From Variovorax paradoxus (GTDB lineage: Bacteria > Pseudomonadota > Gammaproteobacteria > Burkholderiales > Burkholderiaceae_C), in the NCBI RefSeq assembly GCF_024734665.1, contig NZ_CP102931.1, forward strand, positions 186,001 to 250,000: 64,000 bases of DNA, written 5' to 3'. This document shows, piece after piece, positions 16,294 through 23,337 of the stretch; position 1 is the first letter of the stretch, and each line of letters opens with the position of its first letter. The translations under genes were made by a program, and so were the position numbers. The notes below the pieces were generated by a model. It was not told the origin of the DNA and made no database searches. It saw only the letters and a list, made by a program, of their open reading frames with translations.

Positions 16294-17142
16294 TCAACGG
16301 GCGCGTGTGCCCATGACTGCCGCCGAGACGATGAGCCAGGCCGCGATGGCGATGGTCCAGGTCAGCGGCCGGCCGGTGACGAGCAGCAGCAGCGCGGTCG
16401 AGCCCAGCGGCGTGAGGTAGCTCAGGATGCCGATCTGCCGCGCGTCGCCGCGCTTGAGTGCGATGTCCCACACGAAGAAAGCCGCGCCCAGCGGGCCGAG
16501 GCCGCAGAGCACGAGCAGCAGCCAGTCCCGGCCCGACAGCGCCACCGAAGGTTCGAGCACGGCATGGCAGGCCAGCGAGAGCACACCAGAGACCAGCCCG
16601 AACAGGCCGATGGCCGAGGTCGGGAAGGCCGCCACGCGCTTCGTCCAGAGCGAGTAGCTCGCCCAGACGAAGGCCGAGCCCAACGCCGGTATGAAGCCCC
16701 AGTACTCCTGCGCCCCCGTTGCCGCCGCGCCGCCGCCGCGCGCGCCGAGGATCGCGATCGCCGCGCCCGCGAACCCCAGCAGGGCAGCCACCACGTGCAG
16801 CGGCCGCAGCGACATGCCCGGCAGCAGCACCGGCGCCAGCACCACCATCAGCAGCGGCCACAGGTAGTTGACGAGGTTGGCCTCGACCGGCGGCGCGTGC
16901 CGCAGCGCGATGAACAGCAGGAAATGAAAGCCGAACAGCCCGTAGATGCCCAGCGCCAGCGTGCGCGGCGGCACCCGCCAGGCCGAGCGGTCGCGCAGCA
17001 CCAGCGGCCAGCTCGGCACGCTGCCGACGATCAGTGCGAGGCCGGTCAAGAGAAATGGCGGCAGGTGCGATAGCGCGGTGCCGAGCGAGGCGAGCGTGGC
17101 CCAGAGCGCGATGGCCAGCAGGGCGTAGACGGTGGACGACAT
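16294..17142 (-). CDS. EamA/DMT-superfamily exporter (YddG-like)
   Basis: Drug/metabolite transporter with ten predicted membrane helices arranged as two EamA repeats over 282 residues. The pattern LRHAPPVEANLVNYLWPLL in the first repeat and WDIALKRGDARQIGILSYLTPL in the second resembles YddG-type exporters of aromatic amino acids; the actual substrate is unknown. ATG 17142 has no clear ribosome-binding site, and a TTG three codons earlier is possible. A tandem operator sits 23 bases upstream, and the AraC-family regulator gene precedes it on the same strand. Confidence 0.88.
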   Translation of the reverse strand: MSSTVYALLAIALWATLASLGTALSHLPPFLLTGLALIVGSVPSWPLVLRDRSAWRVPPRTLALGIYGLFGFHFLLFIALRHAPPVEANLVNYLWPLLMVVLAPVLLPGMSLRPLHVVAALLGFAGAAIAILGARGGGAAATGAQEYWGFIPALGSAFVWASYSLWTKRVAAFPTSAIGLFGLVSGVLSLACHAVLEPSVALSGRDWLLLVLCGLGPLGAAFFVWDIALKRGDARQIGILSYLTPLGSTALLLLVTGRPLTWTIAIAAWLIVSAAVMGTRAR

Positions 17143-17165
17143 GGGCGGCAAGGCTAAGCGACGCG

Positions 17166-17205
17166 GTCGTCGCGCAATGACGGTCCGTCGTCGCGCAACG
17201 ACGGT
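17166..17205 (-). promoter_or_regulatory. Tandem 19-bp operator, 21-bp period (AraC-type)
   Basis: Two direct repeats, 17166-17184 and 17187-17205, match at 18 of 19 bases and share GTCGTCGCGCAA and GACGGT. Their centres are 21 bp apart, two helical turns, the classic arrangement for AraC-family regulators. They lie between the AraC-family gene and the exporter gene, ending 23 bases before the exporter ATG. Confidence 0.75.
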
Positions 17206-17226
17206 TTTGCGCCGGGGAAGGCGCAG

Positions 17227-17934
17227 TCAGCGGCGCAGCGCGGCGGTGAGTGCGGAGTGCGATCGGTAGCCCGTGCGCCGCGCCGTCTCAGCGACGCTCA
17301 TGCCGCCCAGCCGCAGCTCACGCGCATGCGCCAGCCGCAGCGAGCGCAGCCAGTGCATCGCGCTCACGCCCTGTTCGTCGCGGCAGCGCTGCGCGAACTG
17401 GCTCGGGCTCAGGCAGGCGACATCGGCCAGGTCGGCCACGCTCAAAGGTTCATGCCAGCGGGCTCGGGCCCAGTCGGCGAGCAGGGTCCAGTCGATGCGT
17501 CGGCGGCGCGAATCGGCAGATGCCGGTGCGGGGCTCCAGGCCTCCAGCAGCAGCGCGGGGCCGTGCTGCAAGGCCAGGGCCGAGGCCTGCGGTTGCTTCA
17601 TGCATTGCGCCAGGTAGCGCGCCAGCGTGTGCAGTTGCGGTGCGTCGGGCGGTGCGCGCTCGGCGCAGCGGGCCCATGCCGGCTGCGTGGTGTCGAGCAC
17701 CAGGCACAGGCTGCCGTGCTTGCGCGCGCTGAAGTCGTGCCGGTCGCCCGGGGCGACCACCTGCGCCTCGCCCACACCGATGCCGGCGCCCCGGCCTTCG
17801 ACCTCGATTTCCAGCACGCCGTCGAGGCCGATCAGCACCTGGAAGTGGTCGTGCGCGTGGCTGCCGTGCGAGTGGCCGTAGTCGCGCAGGGCGAGTTCAT
17901 GGTGGGGCAGCGGGGAGGAACCGAGGACAGGCAT
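17227..17934 (-). CDS. AraC-family transcriptional regulator with cupin domain
   Basis: Regulator of 235 residues: an N-terminal cupin-like sensor (about 1-90, with the His-rich HSHGSHAHDHFQVLIGL and GDRHDF) and a C-terminal AraC double helix-turn-helix (about 140-235) with LADWARARWHEPLSVADLA, LSPSQFAQRCRDEQGVS and the second helix MSVAETARRTGYRSHSAL. It ends close after the second helix, slightly shorter than usual. The exporter gene follows after 84 bases containing a tandem repeat operator, so the exporter is the likely target. Confidence 0.9.
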   Translation of the reverse strand: MPVLGSSPLPHHELALRDYGHSHGSHAHDHFQVLIGLDGVLEIEVEGRGAGIGVGEAQVVAPGDRHDFSARKHGSLCLVLDTTQPAWARCAERAPPDAPQLHTLARYLAQCMKQPQASALALQHGPALLLEAWSPAPASADSRRRRIDWTLLADWARARWHEPLSVADLADVACLSPSQFAQRCRDEQGVSAMHWLRSLRLAHARELRLGGMSVAETARRTGYRSHSALTAALRR

Positions 17935-17984
17935 GGGCTGTCATGGATTGTCCACGCAGCGCCTCGGCAATGCCACAAGCAGCA

Positions 17985-18536
17985 TCAGCCTCCGTCGGCG
18001 TCCTGCAGCGCCTGCCCGTTGACCCGCACCGCTTCGACCAAGCGCCCCTGGCCCGTCGCCAGCGGCTGTGAGCGGCCCTCGGCCCGCACCTTGTCGCCGA
18101 CCTTCAGGGCCAGCCGCGCGAGGCCGTCGGGCTTTGTGTGGACGAAGTCGCCAGTGTCCAGCACCACGCCGTTGGCCTGTCCGTGGCGCGCGTAGTTGAA
18201 GCGAACTACCGTGCCGTCGATGCGTTCACCGGCGTCCACCTGCCGCGGCGCCTTGCCGTCGACCGAGGCCAGCCGCTCGAAGCGGTAGACCGTGTGTTCG
18301 GTTTCGCCTTTGGGCGAGGGGTCTTGTTCGATGCCCTCGATCACCAGCGCCTGGCCGGCCTGCAGGCCGGCAAACGCGGGCGCGGCGCATTCGTCGTGGC
18401 GATCGAACACGAACTGCGTGGGCACGCCGTCGGTGTCGATTAGCACGCCTTCGATGCGGCCCTTGGGGCTGTAGACCAGGTGCTGGAAACGGCCTTCGAC
18501 CGACCAGACGTCGAGGGTGTCATGAGGATGTGGCAT
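17985..18536 (-). CDS. Soluble two-module protein of unknown function (OB-fold-like)
   Basis: A 183-residue cytosolic protein without signal peptide, not recognised. It contains two copies of a module of about 65 residues, starting at VEGRFQHLVYSPKGRIEGVL and IDGTVVRFNYARHGQANGVV; the pattern G-x-h-x2-h-x-Y-x2-G-x2-x-G-h-h-h-D suggests small beta-barrels. The same module occurs twice in the exported protein at 21018-21815, the first gene of this operon. ATG 18536 has AAAGGA upstream; a longer in-frame start is rejected. Last gene of a four-gene operon with two transporters. Confidence 0.7.
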   Translation of the reverse strand: MPHPHDTLDVWSVEGRFQHLVYSPKGRIEGVLIDTDGVPTQFVFDRHDECAAPAFAGLQAGQALVIEGIEQDPSPKGETEHTVYRFERLASVDGKAPRQVDAGERIDGTVVRFNYARHGQANGVVLDTGDFVHTKPDGLARLALKVGDKVRAEGRSQPLATGQGRLVEAVRVNGQALQDADGG

Positions 18537-18578
18537 GGGATGTCCTTTGTCAGTATGTTTGTGAAGCAGAAAGCGCAA

Positions 18579-19736
18579 TCAACCGAGCCGCAGCAGCACT
18601 GCGGATGCCGCGCACACGATCAGGAAGGGAATGCCGATGCGATGGAACTCGCGCAACCCGTGCGGCACCTTGGCCAGCCGCAGCGCGATGAGGTTGGCCA
18701 GCGAGCCCAGCACGCAGCCGAAGCCGCCCACGCTCACCCCTGCCGCCAGCGCGGGCAGGTCGTGCACGTAGCGGTCCAGCAGGATGGTGGCCGGCACGTT
18801 GCTGATGAACTGAGAGGTGACGATGGCCGCGAGGTACGCGCGCCAGCCCTCGGCAATCGGCCACTGGCCCACCAGCGTAGCCACGGCCGGCAGTTCGGCC
18901 AGCTGGCGCAGGTCGACGAACATCAGCGCGATGATCGCCAGCAGTGCCCAGTCGACACCCAGCAGCACGCGGCGCTGGAACAGCAGATAGGCGACGAACA
19001 CCACCACCAGGCCAGCCAGCAGCCAGTGCCGATCGAGCGCGACGACGAAACCCACGAACAGCACGCCCGACAGCGCCAGCAGCCTCGGCTGCACCGGTGC
19101 AGCCTCGGCGGCCGGCTTGAGCGCGATGGCCGTGCGCGGCACCAGCAGCCACACGGCCACGAACAGCCAGAACAGCATGACGAGCACGGTGGGCGCCATC
19201 ATGAGCATGAAGCCACCGAAGCTCTCCCCGGTGCGGTGCCACAGGTACAGGTTCTGTGGATTGCCGATGGGCGTGAGCGCGGAGCCCGCGTTCACCGCCA
19301 GTGCCTGGAGCACCACCAGCCGCGCCAGCGGCAGGTGCGCCTGCGTGGCCAGCACGCGCGTGAGAGGTACCAGCAGGAACAGGCTCACGTCGTTGGTGAC
19401 CAGTGCCGACAGCACGGCGGCCGTGGCGGTGAGCAGCAGCGCCAGTTGGCGCAGATTGGTGGTGCGCGCCAGCAGCCGCTGGGCGGCCGACTGCAGCATG
19501 CCGCTCTTTTCCACGCCCTGCGTGATGGCGAGCAGCCCGGCCAGGGCCCCCACAGTCTGCCAGTCGATCAGCTTGAGCCAGTCCATCGGCGCGCGCGGGC
19601 GCACAAAGGCGAACAGCACCGCCACCGCCACCAGCACCCAGAGCAGGCCGTTTCCGCCGCCTTCGTGGGTTGCGGGAGCGTCGGCCCCGGAAGCGGCGGA
19701 CGAAGAGGACAGGGTGGACACGGTGTCTTTGGTCAT
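18579..19736 (-). CDS. ArsB/NhaD/DASS-type (CitMHS superfamily) permease
   Basis: Ion-transporter-superfamily membrane protein of 385 residues with about ten helices. Diagnostic segments are TNDVSLFLLVPLTRVL, NAGSALTPIGNPQNLYLW in the first half and QFISNVPATILLDRY in the second, which form the two pseudo-symmetric substrate/ion sites. Substrates in the family range from dicarboxylates to arsenite and Na+. A Ser/Ala-rich hydrophilic N-terminus of about 27 residues precedes the first helix. ATG 19736 overlaps the MFS gene stop by 4 bases. A longer open frame continues upstream but only as a shadow of the MFS gene. Confidence 0.86.
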   Translation of the reverse strand: MTKDTVSTLSSSSAASGADAPATHEGGGNGLLWVLVAVAVLFAFVRPRAPMDWLKLIDWQTVGALAGLLAITQGVEKSGMLQSAAQRLLARTTNLRQLALLLTATAAVLSALVTNDVSLFLLVPLTRVLATQAHLPLARLVVLQALAVNAGSALTPIGNPQNLYLWHRTGESFGGFMLMMAPTVLVMLFWLFVAVWLLVPRTAIALKPAAEAAPVQPRLLALSGVLFVGFVVALDRHWLLAGLVVVFVAYLLFQRRVLLGVDWALLAIIALMFVDLRQLAELPAVATLVGQWPIAEGWRAYLAAIVTSQFISNVPATILLDRYVHDLPALAAGVSVGGFGCVLGSLANLIALRLAKVPHGLREFHRIGIPFLIVCAASAVLLRLG

Positions 19737-20998
19737 GGAGCGGCGGTGGTCAGTGCGGAGGCGGCCGGCGCGTTCGCCATCGAACGGCGCCGGTCGCGAG
19801 TTTCCGGCATTGCGAGCGCAAAGAGCGTCAGCGCAGCGGCCGCGATGCCCGCCAGCATCACGAAGGCCGTGCCATAGCCGGCCAGGTGCGCGACCGTGCC
19901 CGCCACCAGATTGCTGAGCGCTGCGCCCAGCCCCACGCAGGCTGCGCCGATGCCCAGCGCGAAGTTGAAGTGCCCGCTGCCGCGCGTGATGTCGCCGATC
20001 ATCAAGGTCAGCATCACGCCGAAGATGCCCGCGCCGATGCCGTCCAGCACCTGCAGCGACAGCAGTGCGGCCGGGCTGTCGGCCAGCAGGTACAGCAGCC
20101 CCCGCACCGGCAGCACCGCGAAGCCGGCCAGGAAGATGGGCTTGCGCGCCAGTCGCGGCGCCCAGCGCCCGACCGCCAGGGCAATCGGAATGGTGACCAG
20201 CTGCGTGACGATCACGCCGCCCGACAGCCACAGCGTGGCCGAGGTGCCGGCCCGCGTGCCGACCTTCTGCGCCACCAGCGTGAGCATGGCGGCGTTGGCC
20301 AGGTGGAACAGAAAGGCGCAGACCAGCAGCACGATGAAACGGCGGTCGTACCAGCGTGCGGTGGAACGCGGCGCGTCGGCTTCGTGATCGGCATCGGCAT
20401 CGGCGCCGCGCGCCAGTCGTGGATCGACGTCGCGCTTGCGGATCAGCATGGCCGCCGCGATGGTCGGCAGCGCCATCGCCACCGCGTAGAAGAACATGGC
20501 ATGCGGCCCGAACGCGTGGCCCACCCAGCCGGTGCCCAGCGCCCACAGCACCGTGCCCGCCGCAGTGATCGCGGCGTTGCGGCCGACGCGCGCATCCAGC
20601 CCGGCGCGGCCCACCATGCCCAGGCTGACGGCCGCGATGGCCGGCGCCACCAGCGTGCCCGCAGCGCCGATGAGCGACTGGCCCGCCAGGATCACACCGT
20701 AGCCCGGCCAGTTCGCCATGACCACGAGGCACGCAGCAATAAGTGCGATGGCCCCGGCGATCCAGCGCGGCTTGTGCCGCGCGCTGTCGATCAGCGCGCC
20801 GGCCGGCGCCTGCACCAGCAGCCCCACCAGCGCCGAGACGAACATCACGGTGCCGATGCGCTGCGGGTCCCAGGCCAGCGTGCCGGCCATGAAGACGATC
20901 AGGAACGGACCGACACCGCCCTGGATGTCGGGCGCGAAGAAGGCCAGTGCGTCGAGTGCGCGCAGGCTGCGGCGCGAAGGTGCGGCGGAGGAGGTCAT
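19733..20998 (-). CDS. MFS transporter
   Basis: Major facilitator superfamily protein of 421 residues with twelve hydrophobic segments and a charged central loop (about residues 196-215, rich in Asp and Ala). The N-terminus includes DALAFFAPDIQGGVGPFLIVF, typical of a subgroup annotated only as MFS transporters; the loop after helix 2 reads DSARHKPRW. Substrate is unknown. It begins 19 bases after the exported two-module protein gene and is coupled by ATGA to the permease gene behind it. Confidence 0.88.
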   Translation of the reverse strand: MTSSAAPSRRSLRALDALAFFAPDIQGGVGPFLIVFMAGTLAWDPQRIGTVMFVSALVGLLVQAPAGALIDSARHKPRWIAGAIALIAACLVVMANWPGYGVILAGQSLIGAAGTLVAPAIAAVSLGMVGRAGLDARVGRNAAITAAGTVLWALGTGWVGHAFGPHAMFFYAVAMALPTIAAAMLIRKRDVDPRLARGADADADHEADAPRSTARWYDRRFIVLLVCAFLFHLANAAMLTLVAQKVGTRAGTSATLWLSGGVIVTQLVTIPIALAVGRWAPRLARKPIFLAGFAVLPVRGLLYLLADSPAALLSLQVLDGIGAGIFGVMLTLMIGDITRGSGHFNFALGIGAACVGLGAALSNLVAGTVAHLAGYGTAFVMLAGIAAAALTLFALAMPETRDRRRSMANAPAASALTTAAP

Positions 20999-21017
20999 GG
21001 CAGGCTGGGCTGGAAGA

Positions 21018-21815
21018 TCAGGACGCCGGCATCGGGGTCGGTGGCGCCATCAGCGGTGCGTATGGCGCGGGGCCGGCGCCCCTCGGGCCGCGGGGACCGC
21101 CGGGGCCTCGGTGTGCAGGCTCCAGCCCCGGGCCCCCGAACACCTCGCGCACCGTGTCCGCGGTCGGACCCATGCTGGTGGCCTCCAGCGCCGTGCCCTG
21201 TGCGCCGCGCGTGCCCCAGCCGCGCGCATGGAACTGGGCGCCGGGCTGCAGCTGCGCGCCGTACATCGCGCCGATGTGCGGCGGAAAGCGCACGGTGGTC
21301 TTGTCCGCGAGAAGCACGCCGTGCACGTCGCCACGGTCGGTGTACAGCAGGCGATCGATGCGCCCGCCCGCCGACAGGGCAACGAGCGCGCCCGGCTCGC
21401 GCGGCGGCGGGGCCATGCCGGGCACCGGCGGCTCGTCGGTCACGCTGCGGCCGTTGGCGGCGAGCGACTGCATGCGCACCACCGGTACGCCAGGCGCGCG
21501 CCAGCCGCTGACCTGCACCGTATCGCCGGGCCTGAGTATCTGCATCACTGCAGCCGAGAGGTGCGGCGGAAATGCGACCTGCGTGCCGTCGGCCAGCAGC
21601 AGCCCGTCGGCCTCGCCGTTCGGGTTGAGCAGCCATTGCTGCACGCGGCCGCTGGCGACCGTGCCCGCTGTCGGCACGGCGTGTGGCAGTGGCGCGGTGG
21701 CGCCGGGCCGCTGCGGGGGGAGCGGTCCGCCCGATGGTGGGGGCGGCATCTGGGCGAAGGCGGCGCTGCCGGCCAGCAGGCAGGCGGCGGCGATGAAGGT
21801 GATACGGGGTGTCAT
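21018..21815 (-). CDS. Exported two-module protein of unknown function (OB-fold-like)
   Basis: First gene of the operon; 265 residues with a Sec signal peptide (1-21, ending AFA-Q). After a Pro-rich linker come two copies of the module also found in the 17985-18536 product: around residues 54-122 (GRVQQWLLNPNGEADGLLL, then VAFPPHL) and 150-215 (GRIDRLLYTDRGDVHGVLL, then VRFPPHI). Both carry FPPH, absent from the cytosolic protein. The tail is Gly/Pro-rich. AAGGAG lies 7 bases before ATG 21815. A sigma-54-type promoter lies about 26 bases upstream. Confidence 0.75.
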   Translation of the reverse strand: MTPRITFIAAACLLAGSAAFAQMPPPPSGGPLPPQRPGATAPLPHAVPTAGTVASGRVQQWLLNPNGEADGLLLADGTQVAFPPHLSAAVMQILRPGDTVQVSGWRAPGVPVVRMQSLAANGRSVTDEPPVPGMAPPPREPGALVALSAGGRIDRLLYTDRGDVHGVLLADKTTVRFPPHIGAMYGAQLQPGAQFHARGWGTRGAQGTALEATSMGPTADTVREVFGGPGLEPAHRGPGGPRGPRGAGPAPYAPLMAPPTPMPAS

Positions 21816-21850
21816 GGTCAGCTCCTTGTGTGGATGGATGCCCAAGGACA

Positions 21851-21868
21851 TCTCACACAACGTGCCAG
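21851..21868 (-). promoter_or_regulatory. Candidate sigma-54 promoter (-24/-12)
   Basis: On the minus strand the -24 box is a perfect TGGCACG (21867-21861), followed after four bases by GTGAG where TTGCW is expected, so the -12 GC reads GA. The predicted transcript start is near 21841, about 26 bases before ATG 21815. A consensus IHF site and inverted half-sites lie upstream at correct distances. Confidence 0.6.
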
Positions 21869-21884
21869 CGCATGAATCCTTTTA

Positions 21885-21897
21885 AATCAACAACTTG
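21885..21897. promoter_or_regulatory. Consensus IHF-binding site
   Basis: AATCAACAACTTG matches the IHF consensus WATCAANNNNTTR at every defined position. It sits at about -44 to -56 relative to the predicted sigma-54 start, between the -24 box and the inverted half-sites, where IHF bends DNA in NtrC-type promoters. Confidence 0.6.
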
Positions 21898-21932
21898 CGT
21901 GTGTTTGGCAGCTTGCCATCGCATGATCCGGA

Positions 21933-21960
21933 GACACCGGGTGTCCGGTTTGCGGACACC
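21933..21960. promoter_or_regulatory. Inverted half-site cluster (candidate NtrC-type enhancer)
   Basis: Three GGTGTC half-sites in alternating orientation: GACACC-G-GGTGTC (21933-21945) overlapping the perfect palindrome GGTGTCCG-N5-CGGACACC (21940-21960). It lies at about -92 to -119 of the predicted sigma-54 start and ends 6 bases from the stop of the NtrC-family regulator gene. Confidence 0.65.
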
Positions 21961-21966
21961 TGCGGC

Positions 21967-23337
21967 TCATTCGAGCCCGTACTGCGCCAGCTTTCGATAC
22001 AGCAGCTGCCGGTGAATGCCCAGCCGGCGCGCCGTTTCGGCGCGGTTGCCCTGCGTCTGCGCGAGCGCGTTGGCTATCAGCAGGCGCTCGAGCCTTTCGA
22101 CGGCGGCGGGCAGCTCGCCCTCGAGCCAGTCGGCAGGCAGCGTGTCGGGGGCTGCGCCGCGCGGCGAGGCACCGAGCGCGATGGCCAGGTCCGCGCCGCC
22201 GATCACGCGGTGCCGCACCAGCGCGTGGCAGCGCTCCATCACGTTGCGCAGTTCGCGCACGTTGCCCGGCCACGGGTGGCTCAGCAGTCGCTGCGCCGCC
22301 TCGGCCGACAGCGCCTTGGGCGCGTCCGGCGAATGGGACGCATCGGACATCGCCGCGCGGCTCAGGAAGTGCTCCGCCAGCGGAATGATGTCCGCCAGAC
22401 GCTCGCGCAGCGGCGGCATGCGGATCGACAGTACGTCGAGCCGGTACAGCAGGTCTTCCCGGAAGCGCCCCTCGCGCACGGCGGCGGCCAGGTCGCGGTG
22501 GGTCGCGGCGACCACGCGCACGTCGACCTTCACCGTCTTGTGGCTGCCCAGCGGCGTGACTTCGCCCTCCTGCAGCGCGCGCAATATCTTGGCCTGCACG
22601 TCCAGCGCCATGTCGCCGATCTCGTCGAGCAGCAGCACGCCGCCGTCGGCCGCGCGAAAGCAGCCGGGCCGCTCGCCGGTGGCACCGGTGAAGGCGCCGC
22701 GCACGTGGCCGAAGAGCTCGCTTTCGAGCAACTCCTTCGGAATGGCCGAGCAGTTGACGGCCACGAAGGGGCGTTCGGCGCGGGCCGAGTAGCGGTGCAA
22801 GGCGCGCGCCACCATTTCCTTGCCGGTGCCCGTCTCGCCGAGCACCAGCACCGGCATCGCGTTGGCCGCGGCCAGGCCGATGCGCTTGTGCACCTCGCGC
22901 ATCGCCTGGCTCGGACCGATCAGGTCGCCGTCGTCGTCGTCCCCGGTGTTGCTGGCGGACGGCGAGGCCGCCGTCTGCCGCTGCAGCGCGCGTTCCAGCA
23001 CCTCGCGCACCGCCTCGCGGCTGATCGGCTTGGCCAGGTGGTCGAAGGCGCCCAGCCGCATCGCCTCGATGGTGTTGCCCGCGCTCGAGAACGCGGTGAG
23101 CACGATCACCGGCGGCAGCCGCGCCATGCGCGCCTGCAGGGCCGCAAGCGTTTGCAGGCCGTCCATGCCGGGCATGCGGTGGTCGAGGAACACGGCATCG
23201 AAGCGCTCGCGCGACAGCGTCTCGATGGCCTCGTTGCCGCTGGCGACGGCGACCGTCTCGTGGCCCAGGCCCTGCAGCGTCTCGGCCAGCGTGTCGCGAA
23301 AGGCGTTGTCGTCGTCGACGATCAGGAGGTGCGCCAT
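21967..23337 (-). CDS. NtrC-family sigma-54-dependent response regulator
   Basis: Three-domain enhancer-binding protein of 456 residues. Receiver (1-120) with Asp52 in AVFLDHRMPGMDG and KPI near 103; AAA+ domain (about 139-365) with Walker A GETGTGKE (167-174), the sigma-54-contacting GAFTGA loop (214-219) and Walker B region GGVLLLDEIGDM; C-terminal Fis-type helix-turn-helix with GNRAETARRLGIHRQLLYRKL split across about 430-452. An Asp-rich linker joins receiver and AAA+ parts. It overlaps the kinase stop by 16 bases. The inverted repeats six bases beyond its stop are the likely target. Confidence 0.95.
   Translation of the reverse strand: MAHLLIVDDDNAFRDTLAETLQGLGHETVAVASGNEAIETLSRERFDAVFLDHRMPGMDGLQTLAALQARMARLPPVIVLTAFSSAGNTIEAMRLGAFDHLAKPISREAVREVLERALQRQTAASPSASNTGDDDDGDLIGPSQAMREVHKRIGLAAANAMPVLVLGETGTGKEMVARALHRYSARAERPFVAVNCSAIPKELLESELFGHVRGAFTGATGERPGCFRAADGGVLLLDEIGDMALDVQAKILRALQEGEVTPLGSHKTVKVDVRVVAATHRDLAAAVREGRFREDLLYRLDVLSIRMPPLRERLADIIPLAEHFLSRAAMSDASHSPDAPKALSAEAAQRLLSHPWPGNVRELRNVMERCHALVRHRVIGGADLAIALGASPRGAAPDTLPADWLEGELPAAVERLERLLIANALAQTQGNRAETARRLGIHRQLLYRKLAQYGLE

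Noticed and set aside
18579..20732. 717-codon frame that would fuse extra sequence to the permease
   Set aside because: The upstream part is the MFS gene read out of frame; permease homology begins after ATG 19736, which overlaps the MFS stop.
21906..21918. Palindrome TGGCA-GCT-TGCCA as a second sigma-54 promoter
   Set aside because: The TGGCA words lack a -12 partner at 10 bases and point to no suitable start; the box at 21867 is better placed.
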